64,000 nt of DNA from Acidimicrobiia bacterium (GCA_022821985.1 JAJECP010000027.1:1-64000); one strand, 5' to 3'; shown: positions 35,623-45,413, counted from the stretch's first letter. Made by a program: numbers and translations. The notes: generated by a model not told the origin, from the letters alone.

Positions 35623-36738
35623 GTGACGGCACGGCGACTGCTGCTGCGGGCTGCGGCTGTGCTGATGGGTGCTGCGGCGGCGGCTGTCGGCTGCGCTGGT
35701 GCTGAGACCGATGAGGATTCGGGTTCGGCTGCGGCGGCATCGAATGTGCGCACGGTCAGCGTGGCGTTCTATGCGCATTACGCACCGGTCAGCAGCTCGC
35801 TGGACCCGCGTCCAGGCACAGCAGGCTTCGACCTGCACGCGGGGTACGAAGCCGATCTGCTCGACGCCGTCGAGGCGATGTCGGGCATCGGGGTGGCTTT
35901 CCTGCGTCACGGCGTCGACGACTGGGACGGGATCTGGCTGCTGCCCGCAGCCGAGGGCATCGACATGGCATGCGGCGGCATCACCATCGACGCTGGGCGC
36001 ACCCGCGGTCCCGACGGGGAGGCCGCCGTTCGGTTCACCGACGGCCACATCGAGTTCCGCCAGTCGCTGCTGGTGCGTGCCGCCGACGCGTCTCGGCTCG
36101 ACGCCTACGGCGCGCTCGACGGCGACGCCACCGTGGGTGTGCAGACCGCCACCACCGGCGAGTCGCGGCTGCTGCAGCTCATCGGCGTCGCCGACGACGA
36201 CGGGCGGCTCGCCGAGGGCACGACCGTTGTCATCGACGCTGAAGGCAGCGGTGCCGGCTCGTCGGTCGTGGAGGCAACTGCCGACAGCGATCTGCGGATC
36301 AGCCCGGGCGGCGCGTCGGCCCGACTCGACGGCAGAACGCTGCTGATCCCCGCCGATCCCTCCAAGCCCGAAGTGGTGTACCTCGACCGGCTGCGGTCAC
36401 CCGGCCTCGACACCGCAGACACCTCCGAGTCCCAGCTCGATGCCCTGCGCAACGGCACCGTCGATGCGATCGCTCAGGGCATCGTGGAGACCACCGCGGC
36501 CGCCGCTGCCTACGGCGACGAGTTCGCTGTCAGCGTGATCGACGAGCGAGTCGAGACCGGCGGCTGCACCGTCGACGCCGACGACACCGACCTCGCAGAC
36601 CGGATGAACACAGCGCTGGGGTGGCTCACCGACTACGGCGAGATCGGCTTCGAGGAATGGGCCGGCAACGCCGACGTGTTCATCGAGCGGGCCGCCTCAT
36701 TGGCCGAATCTGCCCCGGCATCCGCAACCGACGAGTGA
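35623..36738 (+). CDS. Amino-acid-type ABC transporter solute-binding lipoprotein (SBP_bac_3 family)
   Basis: GTG 35623 gives a lipoprotein signal (VTARRLLLRAAAVLMGAAAA) with lipobox AAVGC (Cys24). The frame extends upstream to ATG 35545 but adds a basic, non-signal stretch. The mature part follows the family-3 binding-protein plan: FDLHAGYEADLLDAVEA, GIDMACGGITI (the variant of the usual D-h-h-h-x-G-h segment), VRFTDGHIEFRQSLLVR, DATVGVQTATTG, LDALRNGTVDAIA. The highly acidic C terminus ends in a Gly/Ala/Ser-rich tail. No permease or ATPase genes adjoin, so it is an orphan binding protein whose ligand is unknown. A 30-bp stretch of this gene is duplicated at 12738-12767. Confidence 0.7.
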   Translation: MTARRLLLRAAAVLMGAAAAAVGCAGAETDEDSGSAAAASNVRTVSVAFYAHYAPVSSSLDPRPGTAGFDLHAGYEADLLDAVEAMSGIGVAFLRHGVDDWDGIWLLPAAEGIDMACGGITIDAGRTRGPDGEAAVRFTDGHIEFRQSLLVRAADASRLDAYGALDGDATVGVQTATTGESRLLQLIGVADDDGRLAEGTTVVIDAEGSGAGSSVVEATADSDLRISPGGASARLDGRTLLIPADPSKPEVVYLDRLRSPGLDTADTSESQLDALRNGTVDAIAQGIVETTAAAAAYGDEFAVSVIDERVETGGCTVDADDTDLADRMNTALGWLTDYGEIGFEEWAGNADVFIERAASLAESAPASATDE

Positions 36739-36791
36739 TCGGCAGCGTTCATGCGTCCGAGCCGGTCAGCAAATTGCGAAACCGGCCGGGT

Positions 36792-37040
36792 TCAAGCGGT
36801 GAGCTGGTCCAGCTTGCCGGCGATTCCCTCCAAGAGTTCGCGATGGCCGCTCAGCGCTTCGCTCGTGCCACGCTGCGACTCTTCCAGCCGAAGCTGCGAC
36901 TCCTCCAGCCGGCCGAGCCGCTCATTCGTCTCGACCTGCGACTTCTCGATGCGCAGCAACGACTTGCGATGCACCGCAAATGTCTCGTCGAGCATCTCGC
37001 CGACGGATGGCATTCCTTCCGGCAACGACTCTTCATCCAT
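36792..37040 (-). CDS. Small coiled-coil protein, function unknown
   Basis: Eighty-two residues starting MDEESLPEGMPSVGEM. From residue 20 on the sequence is heptad-like and charged (LGRLEESQLRLEESQRG, then HRELLEGIAGKLDQLTA), predicting one long coiled coil, with a LEESQ repeat. There is no signal or membrane segment. It lies between the binding-protein gene and soxG. I recognise no family. Confidence 0.5.
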   Translation of the reverse strand: MDEESLPEGMPSVGEMLDETFAVHRKSLLRIEKSQVETNERLGRLEESQLRLEESQRGTSEALSGHRELLEGIAGKLDQLTA

Positions 37041-37122
37041 GAGTCGAGCGTAACCGCGACCTGTGTAACCGATGCAACTGATTTACTGCGTCCCGGGGTC
37101 TGGCCCCCGAGGCTGGTGTATC

Positions 37123-37749
37123 TCAGTCCGCGGAATGCGAGTGCGACGCTGCGGCGACTGACAGGCCGCATTCGTTGCCGGCGTCGATCAAGGCGTCGAA
37201 GAGATACTGGCCGAAGGATCGGTCGCAGAAGATCAGGTAGGAGCGGAACCCGTCACGGTCATTGCGCGCGATGTCGCACGTTACCAGGGCCACCGAGGCC
37301 GAGACCACGGCACCGTCGGGCGTCATGTGGTCGCTCCAGTCGAGGCCGCACACCTTCTCGAGCATGCGCGCAGCGCTGGTGCCGGTCACCCGGAACAGTG
37401 CCCGACCGTGGGTCCAGTCCAGCGCGGAGCAGAACTCCTGCTCTTCGAGCCCGTCGAGGCCGGCGACTGCCGCGGCCACCTCAGAAGCGGTGCCCACGAC
37501 GATCCACTCGCCAGGACGGGAAGCCAGCACGAGTGCACCGCCGGGTGCCGCTCGCGAGGTTCCGAACGGCGCATCGAGCAGATCAGCCGTGGGTCCATCG
37601 ACACCTGCGCGTACGAGCCACTTGGTGACAGCGCTTTCGTCAGACAGCGTCAGATCACCGGCTCGCGAAGCCGGATAGTTCCGTACGACCGGGCTCTCGA
37701 ACGCCGGGCTCTGGGGCGCCGGATTTTGGGGCGATGCTGCCTCAGCCAC
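37123..37749 (-). CDS. soxG: Sarcosine oxidase gamma subunit
   Basis: A 208-residue protein, last gene of soxBDAG. Its ATG overlaps the soxA stop by 8 bp, which implies coupled translation. The GcvT-like fold pattern is seen in LLDAPFGTSRAAPGGALVLA, GEWIVVG, FRVTGTSAARMLEKVCGLDW and CDRSFGQYLFDALIDAG. The subunit is part of the heterotetramer that oxidises sarcosine to glycine with formation of H2O2 and 5,10-methylene-THF. The C terminus is Ser/His-rich. Confidence 0.88.
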   Translation of the reverse strand: MAEAASPQNPAPQSPAFESPVVRNYPASRAGDLTLSDESAVTKWLVRAGVDGPTADLLDAPFGTSRAAPGGALVLASRPGEWIVVGTASEVAAAVAGLDGLEEQEFCSALDWTHGRALFRVTGTSAARMLEKVCGLDWSDHMTPDGAVVSASVALVTCDIARNDRDGFRSYLIFCDRSFGQYLFDALIDAGNECGLSVAAASHSHSAD

Positions 37750-40591
37750 GAAGACGCTCCCCCGCCGGATCGAAATGGGCGTGATGGTCGATCACCGTGG
37801 CGCCGATGCGCTCCCCAGACTCCAGCAGCACCGTCAGCTTCGTGCCGCCCACGGCCAGGTCGGGCTCCACCTGGCCGAGGCAGATCGACCGGTTCAGCGT
37901 CGGCGAGTAGCGCGACGAGGTGATCCGGCCCAGGATCTCGTTGGTGTCGCCCCGCACGATCTGCGCGGCCTCTTCGGGCACCACGTCGGGATCGTCGGGC
38001 TGGATGGCCACGACCATCGGGAGCGACCGGTCGGCCGCCCAGGCCAGCTCTGGCTTGCCGGCGAAATCGTCCTTGTCGAGCTTGATCAGCGACCCCAAGC
38101 CGGTGCTGGGTCCCAGCGTCAGCCCGTCGGTGTCCTGGCCCACGATGAAGTGCCCCTTCTCGAGGCGCATGATGCGCTGGCCTTCCAGGCCGAACGGCGC
38201 CACGCCGAGATCGCTGCCGGAATCCATGAGGGCTTCCCAGACATGCAGGCCGTGACCTGCAGGCACGTGCAGCTCGAACGACAGCTCGCCGGTGAACCCG
38301 ATCCGCCACATGAAGCAGCCCGCCACGCCCGCCACCGTGGCTTGGTGGACGGTCATATACGGGAATGCCTCGGCGTCGAGGTCGACACCCTCGCAGACCC
38401 TGCTCATGAGCTCGCGAGACTTGGGCCCCGCCACGTTGATGCTGGCGTACGCCGTGGTGACTGGGGTGACGTGCACCTGCCAGTCCGGGCGCTCGGTCTG
38501 GAGCCAGTTCTCCACCCATTCCCAAACGCCGCCGGCACCCGAGCTGGTGGTGGACATCATGTAGTGGTCCTCGCCGAGGCGACCGGTGACGCCGTCGTCG
38601 AGCACCACGCCGTCCTCGGCGCACATCATCCCGTAGCGCACCCGGCCCACGCCCAGCTTCATCCACTTGTTGACATAGAGCAGGCTCAGGAGCTTTCCCA
38701 CGTCGGGGCCGCGCAGGTCGAGCTTGCCCAGCGGGGTGACGTCGATGAGCCCGACGTTGCGGCGGACATTGCGCACCTCGGCTGCAGGGTCGCCGTAGTG
38801 ATCGGGGCGCAGCCACTGGCCGGCCTGGATGATGGAGACGTTGTTGGCCTCGTGCCAGGGGTGGATCGACGACACCCGCACCGGCTCGAACATCCGCCCG
38901 GCGAGCGCACCGAGCGTGAGCGGCGCGTAGGGGGGCCGCCACACGGTGGTGCCGACCTGGCTGATCGTCTCGCCGCGCGCCTCGGCAATGGCTGCGACGG
39001 TGTTGACCGTTTCCAGCTTGCCCTGCGAGGGTCCCATCGTGGCCGTGGTGTAGCGCTTGGCCAGCTCCACCGAGTCGTAGCCCTCGTGCGCGGCGGCCAC
39101 CAAGTCCTTGGAGCTGATGTCCTCGGACATGTCCACCATGCCGTGGGTGTCGGCGCGGTAGAGCTCGGGATGGGGGTCGCGGCCGAGCGGTGCCCGTTCG
39201 TCGGGTGCGGGGGCGGGCTCGTCGCCGTCGACCGGCAGTGCCCGAGCGGTGCGCGACTGCAGGCGATGGCGGACCGCCGCGGCACGGGCTGCGGCGAGGC
39301 GTCCTGTGGCGGCGCCATGCTGACGCAGCCCGTCAAGATCGGCGTCGCCGGCGAGCCCGCCCGTCGCCAGCACATTGCTGGGGGGGTCGGACGGGAAGAA
39401 CCTGGCTGCGGCGGGGTCATAGACGGGACGGTCGCCTGCCATGTTGAGCAGCGATGTCGGCGCCGTCCAGCCGGCTGCTACCACGAGCAGATCGGCGCCG
39501 ATGGAGGCTCCGTCGGCTACGACTGCGTCGACCGCCCGCGACGAGCCGCGGGTCGAGCTGATGCTGCCCCCGGTGCGACCGTCGATGACGGCAGCGATCT
39601 CGGTGCCCACCCGTTCCAAGTCGGCGACCGCGGCGTCTCCCTCGGCATTCGCACTGAACACCACCGCCCGCTCGCCCGGCTTGACGCCCCAGAGGTTCAC
39701 CAGGCGACGTGCTGCGCCCGAGGTGATGACGCCGGGCCGGTCGTTGCCCTCGAACACGTAGGGACGCTCGATCAGGCCGGGCGCTGCCACCAGCGTCTTG
39801 GCGCGGGCCTTGATGAGACGCTCGACTGCGATCGGGTGGTTGCGCTGGACGATGCCGAGCCAGTTGTCCTCATACCGACCGGTCACGGTCGAGTCGGTCA
39901 GCACCTCGACATCGGAAGCGTCCAGCGCAGTGCGCAGCTCGGCGAGCGCGGCCTGATCGGCGGCAGCGCTCGAGTAGCGCAGATGGCCGCCCACGCTGTG
40001 CTCATGGGAGACCAGCATCACGCTGGCGCCCGCGCTGCTGGCGGCCAGCGCCGCCTCGATGCCGGCCGGGCCTGCTCCGGCCACCACCACGTCGGGGTGC
40101 GTGTAGCGCTTGTCGTGGTAGGCGTGCGGGGTGTCGAGGTCGATCTTGCCGCCCGGGGCGAACGTGGCCAGCACCCGCTCGTAGGTCGGCCACAGCCACT
40201 GCGGCCGCATGAAGGTCTTGTAGTAGAAGCCGGCCGTCAGGAACCGCCCGAGCAGACCGTTCGCCGCCTTGATGTCGCGGTTCAGCGACGGCCACGCATT
40301 CTGCGAGCGGACGTCCATGCCGCTCTCCAGCAAGCGGTGGCCGGCCCGCACGTTGGGGTCGTCGCCCACCTGGACCATCAGGTTGGGATCCCAGTAGTCG
40401 GCGGTGAGGATGCCCCGGGGCCGGTGGTACTTCATGGAGCGGGAGAAGATCTGCTCTCCAGAAGCGGCCAGGGCAGAGGCGATCGTGTCGCCCTCGAACC
40501 CGCTGAAACGCTTGCCGTTCCAGCGGAAGCGAAGCTTGGCGGCCCGGTCGATCACCTCGGTGGGCTGGACGCCCTGCCGGCTCATCGTCAT
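37742..40591 (-). CDS. soxA: Sarcosine oxidase alpha subunit
   Basis: I place the start at ATG 40591 (MTMSRQGVQPTEVIDR), preceded by AGGAAAGG; the open frame extends to 40918 but overlaps soxD. About 949 residues in family order: N-terminal ferredoxin-like domain (FRWNGKRFSGFEGDTIASAL), a FAD/NAD-binding domain (VVAGAGPAGIEAALAASSAG), and a C-terminal aminomethyltransferase (GCV_T) domain beginning around PYAPLTLGALAGRMF that binds tetrahydrofolate. It binds NAD and part of the FMN site by family knowledge. It is full length. Confidence 0.93.
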   Translation of the reverse strand: MTMSRQGVQPTEVIDRAAKLRFRWNGKRFSGFEGDTIASALAASGEQIFSRSMKYHRPRGILTADYWDPNLMVQVGDDPNVRAGHRLLESGMDVRSQNAWPSLNRDIKAANGLLGRFLTAGFYYKTFMRPQWLWPTYERVLATFAPGGKIDLDTPHAYHDKRYTHPDVVVAGAGPAGIEAALAASSAGASVMLVSHEHSVGGHLRYSSAAADQAALAELRTALDASDVEVLTDSTVTGRYEDNWLGIVQRNHPIAVERLIKARAKTLVAAPGLIERPYVFEGNDRPGVITSGAARRLVNLWGVKPGERAVVFSANAEGDAAVADLERVGTEIAAVIDGRTGGSISSTRGSSRAVDAVVADGASIGADLLVVAAGWTAPTSLLNMAGDRPVYDPAAARFFPSDPPSNVLATGGLAGDADLDGLRQHGAATGRLAAARAAAVRHRLQSRTARALPVDGDEPAPAPDERAPLGRDPHPELYRADTHGMVDMSEDISSKDLVAAAHEGYDSVELAKRYTTATMGPSQGKLETVNTVAAIAEARGETISQVGTTVWRPPYAPLTLGALAGRMFEPVRVSSIHPWHEANNVSIIQAGQWLRPDHYGDPAAEVRNVRRNVGLIDVTPLGKLDLRGPDVGKLLSLLYVNKWMKLGVGRVRYGMMCAEDGVVLDDGVTGRLGEDHYMMSTTSSGAGGVWEWVENWLQTERPDWQVHVTPVTTAYASINVAGPKSRELMSRVCEGVDLDAEAFPYMTVHQATVAGVAGCFMWRIGFTGELSFELHVPAGHGLHVWEALMDSGSDLGVAPFGLEGQRIMRLEKGHFIVGQDTDGLTLGPSTGLGSLIKLDKDDFAGKPELAWAADRSLPMVVAIQPDDPDVVPEEAAQIVRGDTNEILGRITSSRYSPTLNRSICLGQVEPDLAVGGTKLTVLLESGERIGATVIDHHAHFDPAGERLRG

Positions 40592-40652
40592 GCCGCGCTG
40601 CCTTTCCTGCCGTCGGGCTGGGTGCCCCAGAGAGCACCGGGCACACACGCAC

Positions 40653-40925
40653 TCATGCTGCGCCGCCTCGCTTATCACCGGGCAGGGGCGGATCGCGGAA
40701 TTCGTTGGTGGCGGTGTTGCGCTCGATCGAGAACCAGCGGCGGCAGCCCGACGCGCAGTACCAGTTCTCGCGCAGCCAGCCGGCGGGGTTGTCGCGCAGG
40801 TACAGGTAGGCCCGCCATTCGGCCGGCGAGGCTGTGTTGGGGTCGGGACGGGCGTGCGACTCGCCCCCGTACCGGAGGTCGGTCGAGTTGCGTGGACCGC
40901 AGTTGGGGCAAAGGACAAGCAACAT
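40653..40925 (-). CDS. soxD: Sarcosine oxidase delta subunit
   Basis: Ninety residues from ATG 40925: MLLVLCPNCGPRN, RYGGESHARPDPN, EWRAYLYLRDNPAG, ENWYCASGCRRWFSIERNT. The Cys pairs (CPNC and CASGC) match the zinc-binding delta subunit of heterotetrameric sarcosine oxidase. It lies between soxB and soxA with gaps of about 70 and 60 bp in the usual BDAG order. Confidence 0.92.
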   Translation of the reverse strand: MLLVLCPNCGPRNSTDLRYGGESHARPDPNTASPAEWRAYLYLRDNPAGWLRENWYCASGCRRWFSIERNTATNEFRDPPLPGDKRGGAA

Positions 40926-40995
40926 CAATGACCCACCACTGTCGTATCGGCGCCGGTGGGCCTCATGGCCCTGGGGGCAAGCGTCACGCCGGACA

Positions 40996-42306
40996 TCAGT
41001 GGCCCACCGACGCTGCGCCCTTTTCACCCACGAGTTCGCCGTTGTCGAAACGGCTGAGGGCGAAAGCCTCGATCAGCTTGGGCGTGCGGCCTGTAGCGGC
41101 GGCCTCGGCCATCTGCTCGCCGGAGACCGGCGCAGCCTTGAATCCGTAGGTGCCCCAGCCCACATCCACCAGGAAGCCGTCGACGGGTGTGAAGCCCATC
41201 ACCGGCGAGTAGTCGGGGGTCATGTCGCACAGGCCTGACCACTGGCGCAGAATCCGCATACGCGAAACGCCGGGCATCAGCTCGAGCACGTGCCCAGCCA
41301 GTCCCTCGGTGAACTCCAGCGAGCCGCGCACCGAGTAGTTGGCATAGGGGTCGACCGAGGCGCCGAACACCAGCTCGCCCCGGTCGGTCTGGCTCACGTA
41401 GACGTGCAGCGAACCCGAGACCACCACCGTGGGCAGGAACATCTTCACCGGCTCGGTGACGGCGGCCTGCAAGGGGTGGGTGGTGATGGGCAGCCGCACG
41501 CCGGCCATGGTCGAGATGAGCGATGCCCACCCGGCGGTGCAGTTGATGACGATCGGCGAGGAGATGTCGCCGCGGTTCGTGCGAACGCCGGTCACCCGGC
41601 CCCCGGCGCCCTTGCCGTCGGGACCATCGCCGCCCTCGCACAGAATGTCAGTGACCTCGGTCTTCTGGTGCATCTCGACGCCCATGTGGTCCGCCGCCCG
41701 GGCGTACCCCCACACCACCGCGTCGTGGCGAACGACGCCGCCTGGCGGGTGATACAGCGCGCCGTGAATCGGGTAGCGGGGGTGGTCGGAGGTGTCGAGG
41801 CTCGGGCACTCCTTCTTGATCTCGTCGGGGCCGATCACGCTGGAGTTGACGCCGCCGAGCTTGTTGACCTCGGCGCGCCAGTGCATCGTGCGCAGGGAGG
41901 CGTCGGAGTGCGCAAGCGTCAGGTGGCCGCGTTGGCTGAACATCACGTTGATGTTCAGCTCCACCGCCATCTGCTCGTACAGGTGCACCGACCGGTCGTA
42001 GAAGGCCACCCCTTCAGGGGTGAGATAGTTGGAGCGCACGATGGCCGTGTTGCGCCCCGAGCCGCCGCTGCCCAGGTAGGCCTTGTCGAGCACGGCCACG
42101 TTGGTCATGCCGTGGTTGCGGGCCAGGTAGTAGGCGGTGGCCAGGCCGTGCACGCCGCCGCCGATCACCACGGCGTCGTAGGACCGTTGCAGATCGCAGT
42201 CGCGCCACACCCGGGGCCACGATTGGCCCCGGAGGCCCTTCCAGGCCAGCGCCGCAGCCGAGTACTTGGGCGGACGCTTCCGCAGCCGGCCCGCAAGTCC
42301 TGCCAT
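40996..42306 (-). CDS. soxB: Sarcosine oxidase beta subunit
   Basis: 436 residues from ATG 42306 (MAGLAGRLRKRPPKYSA). FAD-binding VVIGGGVHGLATAYYLARNHG is followed by VLDKAYLGSGGSGRNTAIVRS. GGVVRHDAVVWGYARAA contains the His that carries covalent FMN in this family (RHD). The C-terminal VDGFLVDVGWGTYGFKAAPV is the second FAD contact. It oxidises sarcosine. It is the first gene of the soxBDAG unit, divergent from the LysR gene with 96 bp between the start codons. Confidence 0.93.
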   Translation of the reverse strand: MAGLAGRLRKRPPKYSAAALAWKGLRGQSWPRVWRDCDLQRSYDAVVIGGGVHGLATAYYLARNHGMTNVAVLDKAYLGSGGSGRNTAIVRSNYLTPEGVAFYDRSVHLYEQMAVELNINVMFSQRGHLTLAHSDASLRTMHWRAEVNKLGGVNSSVIGPDEIKKECPSLDTSDHPRYPIHGALYHPPGGVVRHDAVVWGYARAADHMGVEMHQKTEVTDILCEGGDGPDGKGAGGRVTGVRTNRGDISSPIVINCTAGWASLISTMAGVRLPITTHPLQAAVTEPVKMFLPTVVVSGSLHVYVSQTDRGELVFGASVDPYANYSVRGSLEFTEGLAGHVLELMPGVSRMRILRQWSGLCDMTPDYSPVMGFTPVDGFLVDVGWGTYGFKAAPVSGEQMAEAAATGRTPKLIEAFALSRFDNGELVGEKGAASVGH

Positions 42307-42402
42307 TGCTCTGCAGGCTAAGCACCCCGCTCGGTGACGAGAAGTATCAGTTTGCAAATAATTCAGATGCACTGCCTCTCAATCGCTTCTACGCTGTGCG
42401 GC
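42307..42402. promoter_or_regulatory. Divergent soxB / LysR control region
   Basis: A 96-bp gap between divergent starts. It contains an AT-rich centre with the perfect palindrome TTTGCAAA at 42351-42358, a plausible LysR-type binding site that could act on both directions. The coordinates of any promoter boxes are not clear. Confidence 0.5.
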
Positions 42403-43299
42403 GTGAACCTGCAGCGCCTGCGCTACTTCGTCACCGTGGCCGATGAGCTGCACTTCGGCCGGGCCGCGCAGCGACTGCACATGTCCCAGCCGCCGCTGAG
42501 CCAGCAGATCCGGCAGCTCGAGCGCGAGCTCGACACCGCACTGTTCGACCGCAGCACCCGGCGGGTCACGCTCACCGAAGCCGGACGGTTCCTCTATCCC
42601 GAAGCGCTTCGACTGCTGGCGGCCGCGGACGGCGTGGAGCGCCTCATGTCGCAGCGCCGCGAAGGTCACACGGGCACGCTGCGGGTCGGCTTCGTCGACT
42701 CGGCTGCCTACGAGGTGATGCCGCGCGTGCTGGCCGAGTACCGCCGGCGACGGCCCCGGGTCGACTTCGAGCTGCACACGCTGAGCTCCGACGAACAGGT
42801 CAAGGCGCTGCGCGCCGGACGCATCGATCTGGGCATCGGCAGGGCCGCCGGCGACGCCGACCAGGTGGAGGCGACCCTGGTGATGAACGAGCGGCTGCTG
42901 CTGGCCGCGGGCGGCGCTCACCGGCTGGCCCGGCAGCGGGCTGCAGCGCTGCGCGATCTGTCCGGCGAGCCGATCATCGGCTTCGACCGGGGAGTGTCGC
43001 CCAGCCTCCACGCCGTGCTGGCCGGGATGTTCAGCGCCCAAGGCGTCGCCTACGACCCCATGATCGAGGCCACCGAGTACACCACCATCCTCGGATTCGT
43101 GGCTGCAGGCGAGGGCGTCGCCATCGTGCCCTCCAGCGTGCAGACGTTCCGGCCGCCAGGCCTGCACTACGTGCCGATCAGCGACGACGCCGCCTCGGTC
43201 CCCCTGCTGCTGCTCACCCGCTCCGGCGAACCCCTGCCGCTGGTCACCCAAGCCCTCGACCTCGTCACCGAGCTCTACAGCCAAGCGTCGGCGGCCTGA
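42403..43299 (+). CDS. LysR-family transcriptional regulator
   Basis: GTG 42403 gives the canonical LysR N terminus (VNLQRLRYFVTVADELHFGR; the start is preceded by 23 untypical residues in the longer frame). The winged helix-turn-helix contains AAQRLHMSQPPLSQQIRQLE, followed by the linker helix LFDRSTRRVTLTEAGRFLY. The C-terminal effector domain runs to residue 298 with GTLRVGFVDSAAYEVMP and VAIVPSSVQTF. Divergence from soxB makes it the likely regulator of the sarcosine oxidase unit; the inducer is unknown. Confidence 0.88.
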   Translation: MNLQRLRYFVTVADELHFGRAAQRLHMSQPPLSQQIRQLERELDTALFDRSTRRVTLTEAGRFLYPEALRLLAAADGVERLMSQRREGHTGTLRVGFVDSAAYEVMPRVLAEYRRRRPRVDFELHTLSSDEQVKALRAGRIDLGIGRAAGDADQVEATLVMNERLLLAAGGAHRLARQRAAALRDLSGEPIIGFDRGVSPSLHAVLAGMFSAQGVAYDPMIEATEYTTILGFVAAGEGVAIVPSSVQTFRPPGLHYVPISDDAASVPLLLLTRSGEPLPLVTQALDLVTELYSQASAA

Positions 43300-43332
43300 G
43301 GGGTCGATCTCGACGGGGGGTCAGGACGGGGG

Positions 43333-44520
43333 TCAGATGGCGAGGTCGTTGAGGTTGTAGTCGCGGATGACGCGGTCGAACGTCTCGTCGTTGTAGCGGA
43401 AATCGTCTTCGAGGCCGACGAAGGGTGCGTAGGTGTAGCGGCGTTCGCCGGGGCGATGCTGCGCCCGGGCGTCGATGGCCACCGCGATCACCGATGACCG
43501 CTTGAACACCCGCTCCTCGTCGTAGACGACCACGCCGTCGCGCTCGTGCACCCGCAGTTGACCTGCCACGCCCACCACCGATGAGCGCCGGTGGAAGCCG
43601 AACGTGACCGAGATGCGCGGGTCTGCAGAGGTGTTGGCATAGGAGCCGTGGACCATGTGACGGTTCACCACGGTCGCATCACCCGGCTCGCACAGCAGCG
43701 GGATGGCGTCGGGCAGCATGGTGCTGCCGCCGTTGTCGGCAACCTTCGCGCGCAGGTCGATGCGCCCCAGCTTGTGCGTGCCGGGCACGATCCACAGCGC
43801 ATTCGCGGCCGTGGTCTCATACAGCTGCACCTGGAAGTTGAAGCCGTGGATGCCCATGTCCCAGTCGGGGTTGTCCCAGTGGGTCACCCCGTCCTGGTGC
43901 CACGACACCGAGCCGCCCAGCCCGGGTTCCTTCACGAAGATGGCGTCGTTGTAGGGAACGAAGTCGGGGCCGTTGATGCTCTCGGCGATCGACATCAGGT
44001 CGGGATGGCCGTACAGCCGCAGCGCGGAGGGCATCGACTGGCACATGCCGAAGATCAGGTAGACGACATCAGGCGGGGCGCCGGCATCGGGCGTCGGCTG
44101 GTCCATCTGGACCTGGTGGCGGCCGCCGAGGGCGCTGGTGCCGCCGAACGGGTCAGACAGCGGCGCGATGTGGATGTACGGCTCGACTGCATAGTCGCGG
44201 CCCAGTGCGGGCCGGCCGTGGCGGTCCACCTCTGCGCCTTGGCGCACCGGCGCCCGCTCGATGACCTCGCCCACCTCGGATCGGAGTTCGGCAATCTCGT
44301 CAGGGCCGACGACTCCGGTGAAGACATAGAAGCCGTGCTTCCAGTAGTTCTCCAGGATCTCGGGATGCAGCTTGCCGTCGGACCCGTACCGGACGGGACC
44401 CCTGTTGCCGGTGTCGTGGGCTCGTTGCACGCCGCCAGCGAGGTAGTCGGCCATGTCTGCGAGGTGCTGCTCCCTCGTCGGCGCATCGGCCGCTTCCATT
44501 CGATCCGCAACGTCAGTCAT
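43333..44520 (-). CDS. Phytanoyl-CoA dioxygenase (PhyH) family protein
   Basis: A 395-residue Fe(II)/2-oxoglutarate oxygenase. The facial triad is visible as SVSWHQDGVTHW (H-x-D) and, distally, VNRHMVHGSYANTS; Arg in RISVTFGFHR would bind 2-oxoglutarate. The family hydroxylates chains such as phytanoyl-CoA, ectoine or other small compounds. It is longer than human PHYH because of an N-terminal helical segment. It converges on the LysR gene with 33 bp between. It could belong to methylated-amine or osmolyte use with the sox genes, but that is only a guess from position. Confidence 0.8.
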   Translation of the reverse strand: MTDVADRMEAADAPTREQHLADMADYLAGGVQRAHDTGNRGPVRYGSDGKLHPEILENYWKHGFYVFTGVVGPDEIAELRSEVGEVIERAPVRQGAEVDRHGRPALGRDYAVEPYIHIAPLSDPFGGTSALGGRHQVQMDQPTPDAGAPPDVVYLIFGMCQSMPSALRLYGHPDLMSIAESINGPDFVPYNDAIFVKEPGLGGSVSWHQDGVTHWDNPDWDMGIHGFNFQVQLYETTAANALWIVPGTHKLGRIDLRAKVADNGGSTMLPDAIPLLCEPGDATVVNRHMVHGSYANTSADPRISVTFGFHRRSSVVGVAGQLRVHERDGVVVYDEERVFKRSSVIAVAIDARAQHRPGERRYTYAPFVGLEDDFRYNDETFDRVIRDYNLNDLAI

Positions 44521-44612
44521 CGCGCTCCCCCAGGCAGTCCCCGTCCGAACGATGGTAATCGGGCAACCCGCCGGCTCTCCCGTCGTTATCCGCGTTCTGC
44601 GAGCATGAAGCC

Positions 44613-45401
44613 ATGGAGTTCGCCGAATACGCAGACCGATACCGCACCGCCGAGGTGACCCGCGACGACGCCGGGGTGGTGACCGTTCGCATGAACACGC
44701 GCGGCGGTCCGCTTCAGTGGGGCGGCCGTCCGCACCGTGAGCTGCCCGAGCTGTTCATGGCGCTGGCATCGGACCGCGACATCAAGGTGGTGATCCTGAC
44801 CGGCACCGGGGACTCGTTCATCGAGCTGCCCGACGAGGTCAATGCGCTCGCCGAGGGGCGCGCCAACGCGACGGTGTGGGACCGCATCATCTGGGAGGGC
44901 AACCGGCTCGTCGACCAGATGCTGGATATCGAGGTGCCGATGATCGCCGCAGTGAACGGCCCGGTGACAGTGCATTCGGAGCTGGCGGTGCTGTGCGACA
45001 TCGTGCTCGCCGCAGAAGGGGCCTACTTCCAGGACGCCCCGCACTTCCCCGGCGGGCTGGTGCCCGGCGACAGCATGCAGATCGTCTGGCCGCTGCTGCT
45101 GGGACCGAACCGGGGCCGCTACTTCCTGCTCACTGGCCAGCAGATCGGTGCCGCCGAAGCCCACGAGCTCGGCATCGTGGGCGAGGTGCTGCCCGCCGAC
45201 GACCTCATGGCCCGCGCGCAGGAGATCGCCGCCGACCTCGCCAAGCTGAACCCGATCCTGCTGCGCAACACCCGCCACGCGTTGGTGCGCCCCCTGCGGC
45301 GCGCCATGGCCGACGATCTGCACACGGGGCTGGCCCTCGAGGCGATCGCCTCGATGTCAGCCCGCGAATGGTTCCGCGACCAAGCCGCCGAAGATGCCTA
45401 G
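44613..45401 (+). CDS. Enoyl-CoA hydratase/isomerase (crotonase) family protein
   Basis: 262 residues from ATG 44613. It has the crotonase-fold pattern DIKVVILTGTGDSFIE, VPMIAAVNGPVTVHSELAVL, CDIVLAAEGAYFQDAPHFPGG and LTGQQIGAAEAHELGIVGEV. The two oxyanion-hole segments are kept, but the usual acidic catalytic Glu pair of hydratases is not clearly present, so the reaction is uncertain. It faces away from the PhyH gene with 92 bp between. Confidence 0.78.
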   Translation: MEFAEYADRYRTAEVTRDDAGVVTVRMNTRGGPLQWGGRPHRELPELFMALASDRDIKVVILTGTGDSFIELPDEVNALAEGRANATVWDRIIWEGNRLVDQMLDIEVPMIAAVNGPVTVHSELAVLCDIVLAAEGAYFQDAPHFPGGLVPGDSMQIVWPLLLGPNRGRYFLLTGQQIGAAEAHELGIVGEVLPADDLMARAQEIAADLAKLNPILLRNTRHALVRPLRRAMADDLHTGLALEAIASMSAREWFRDQAAEDA

Positions 45402-45413
45402 GCGACCGGGTTC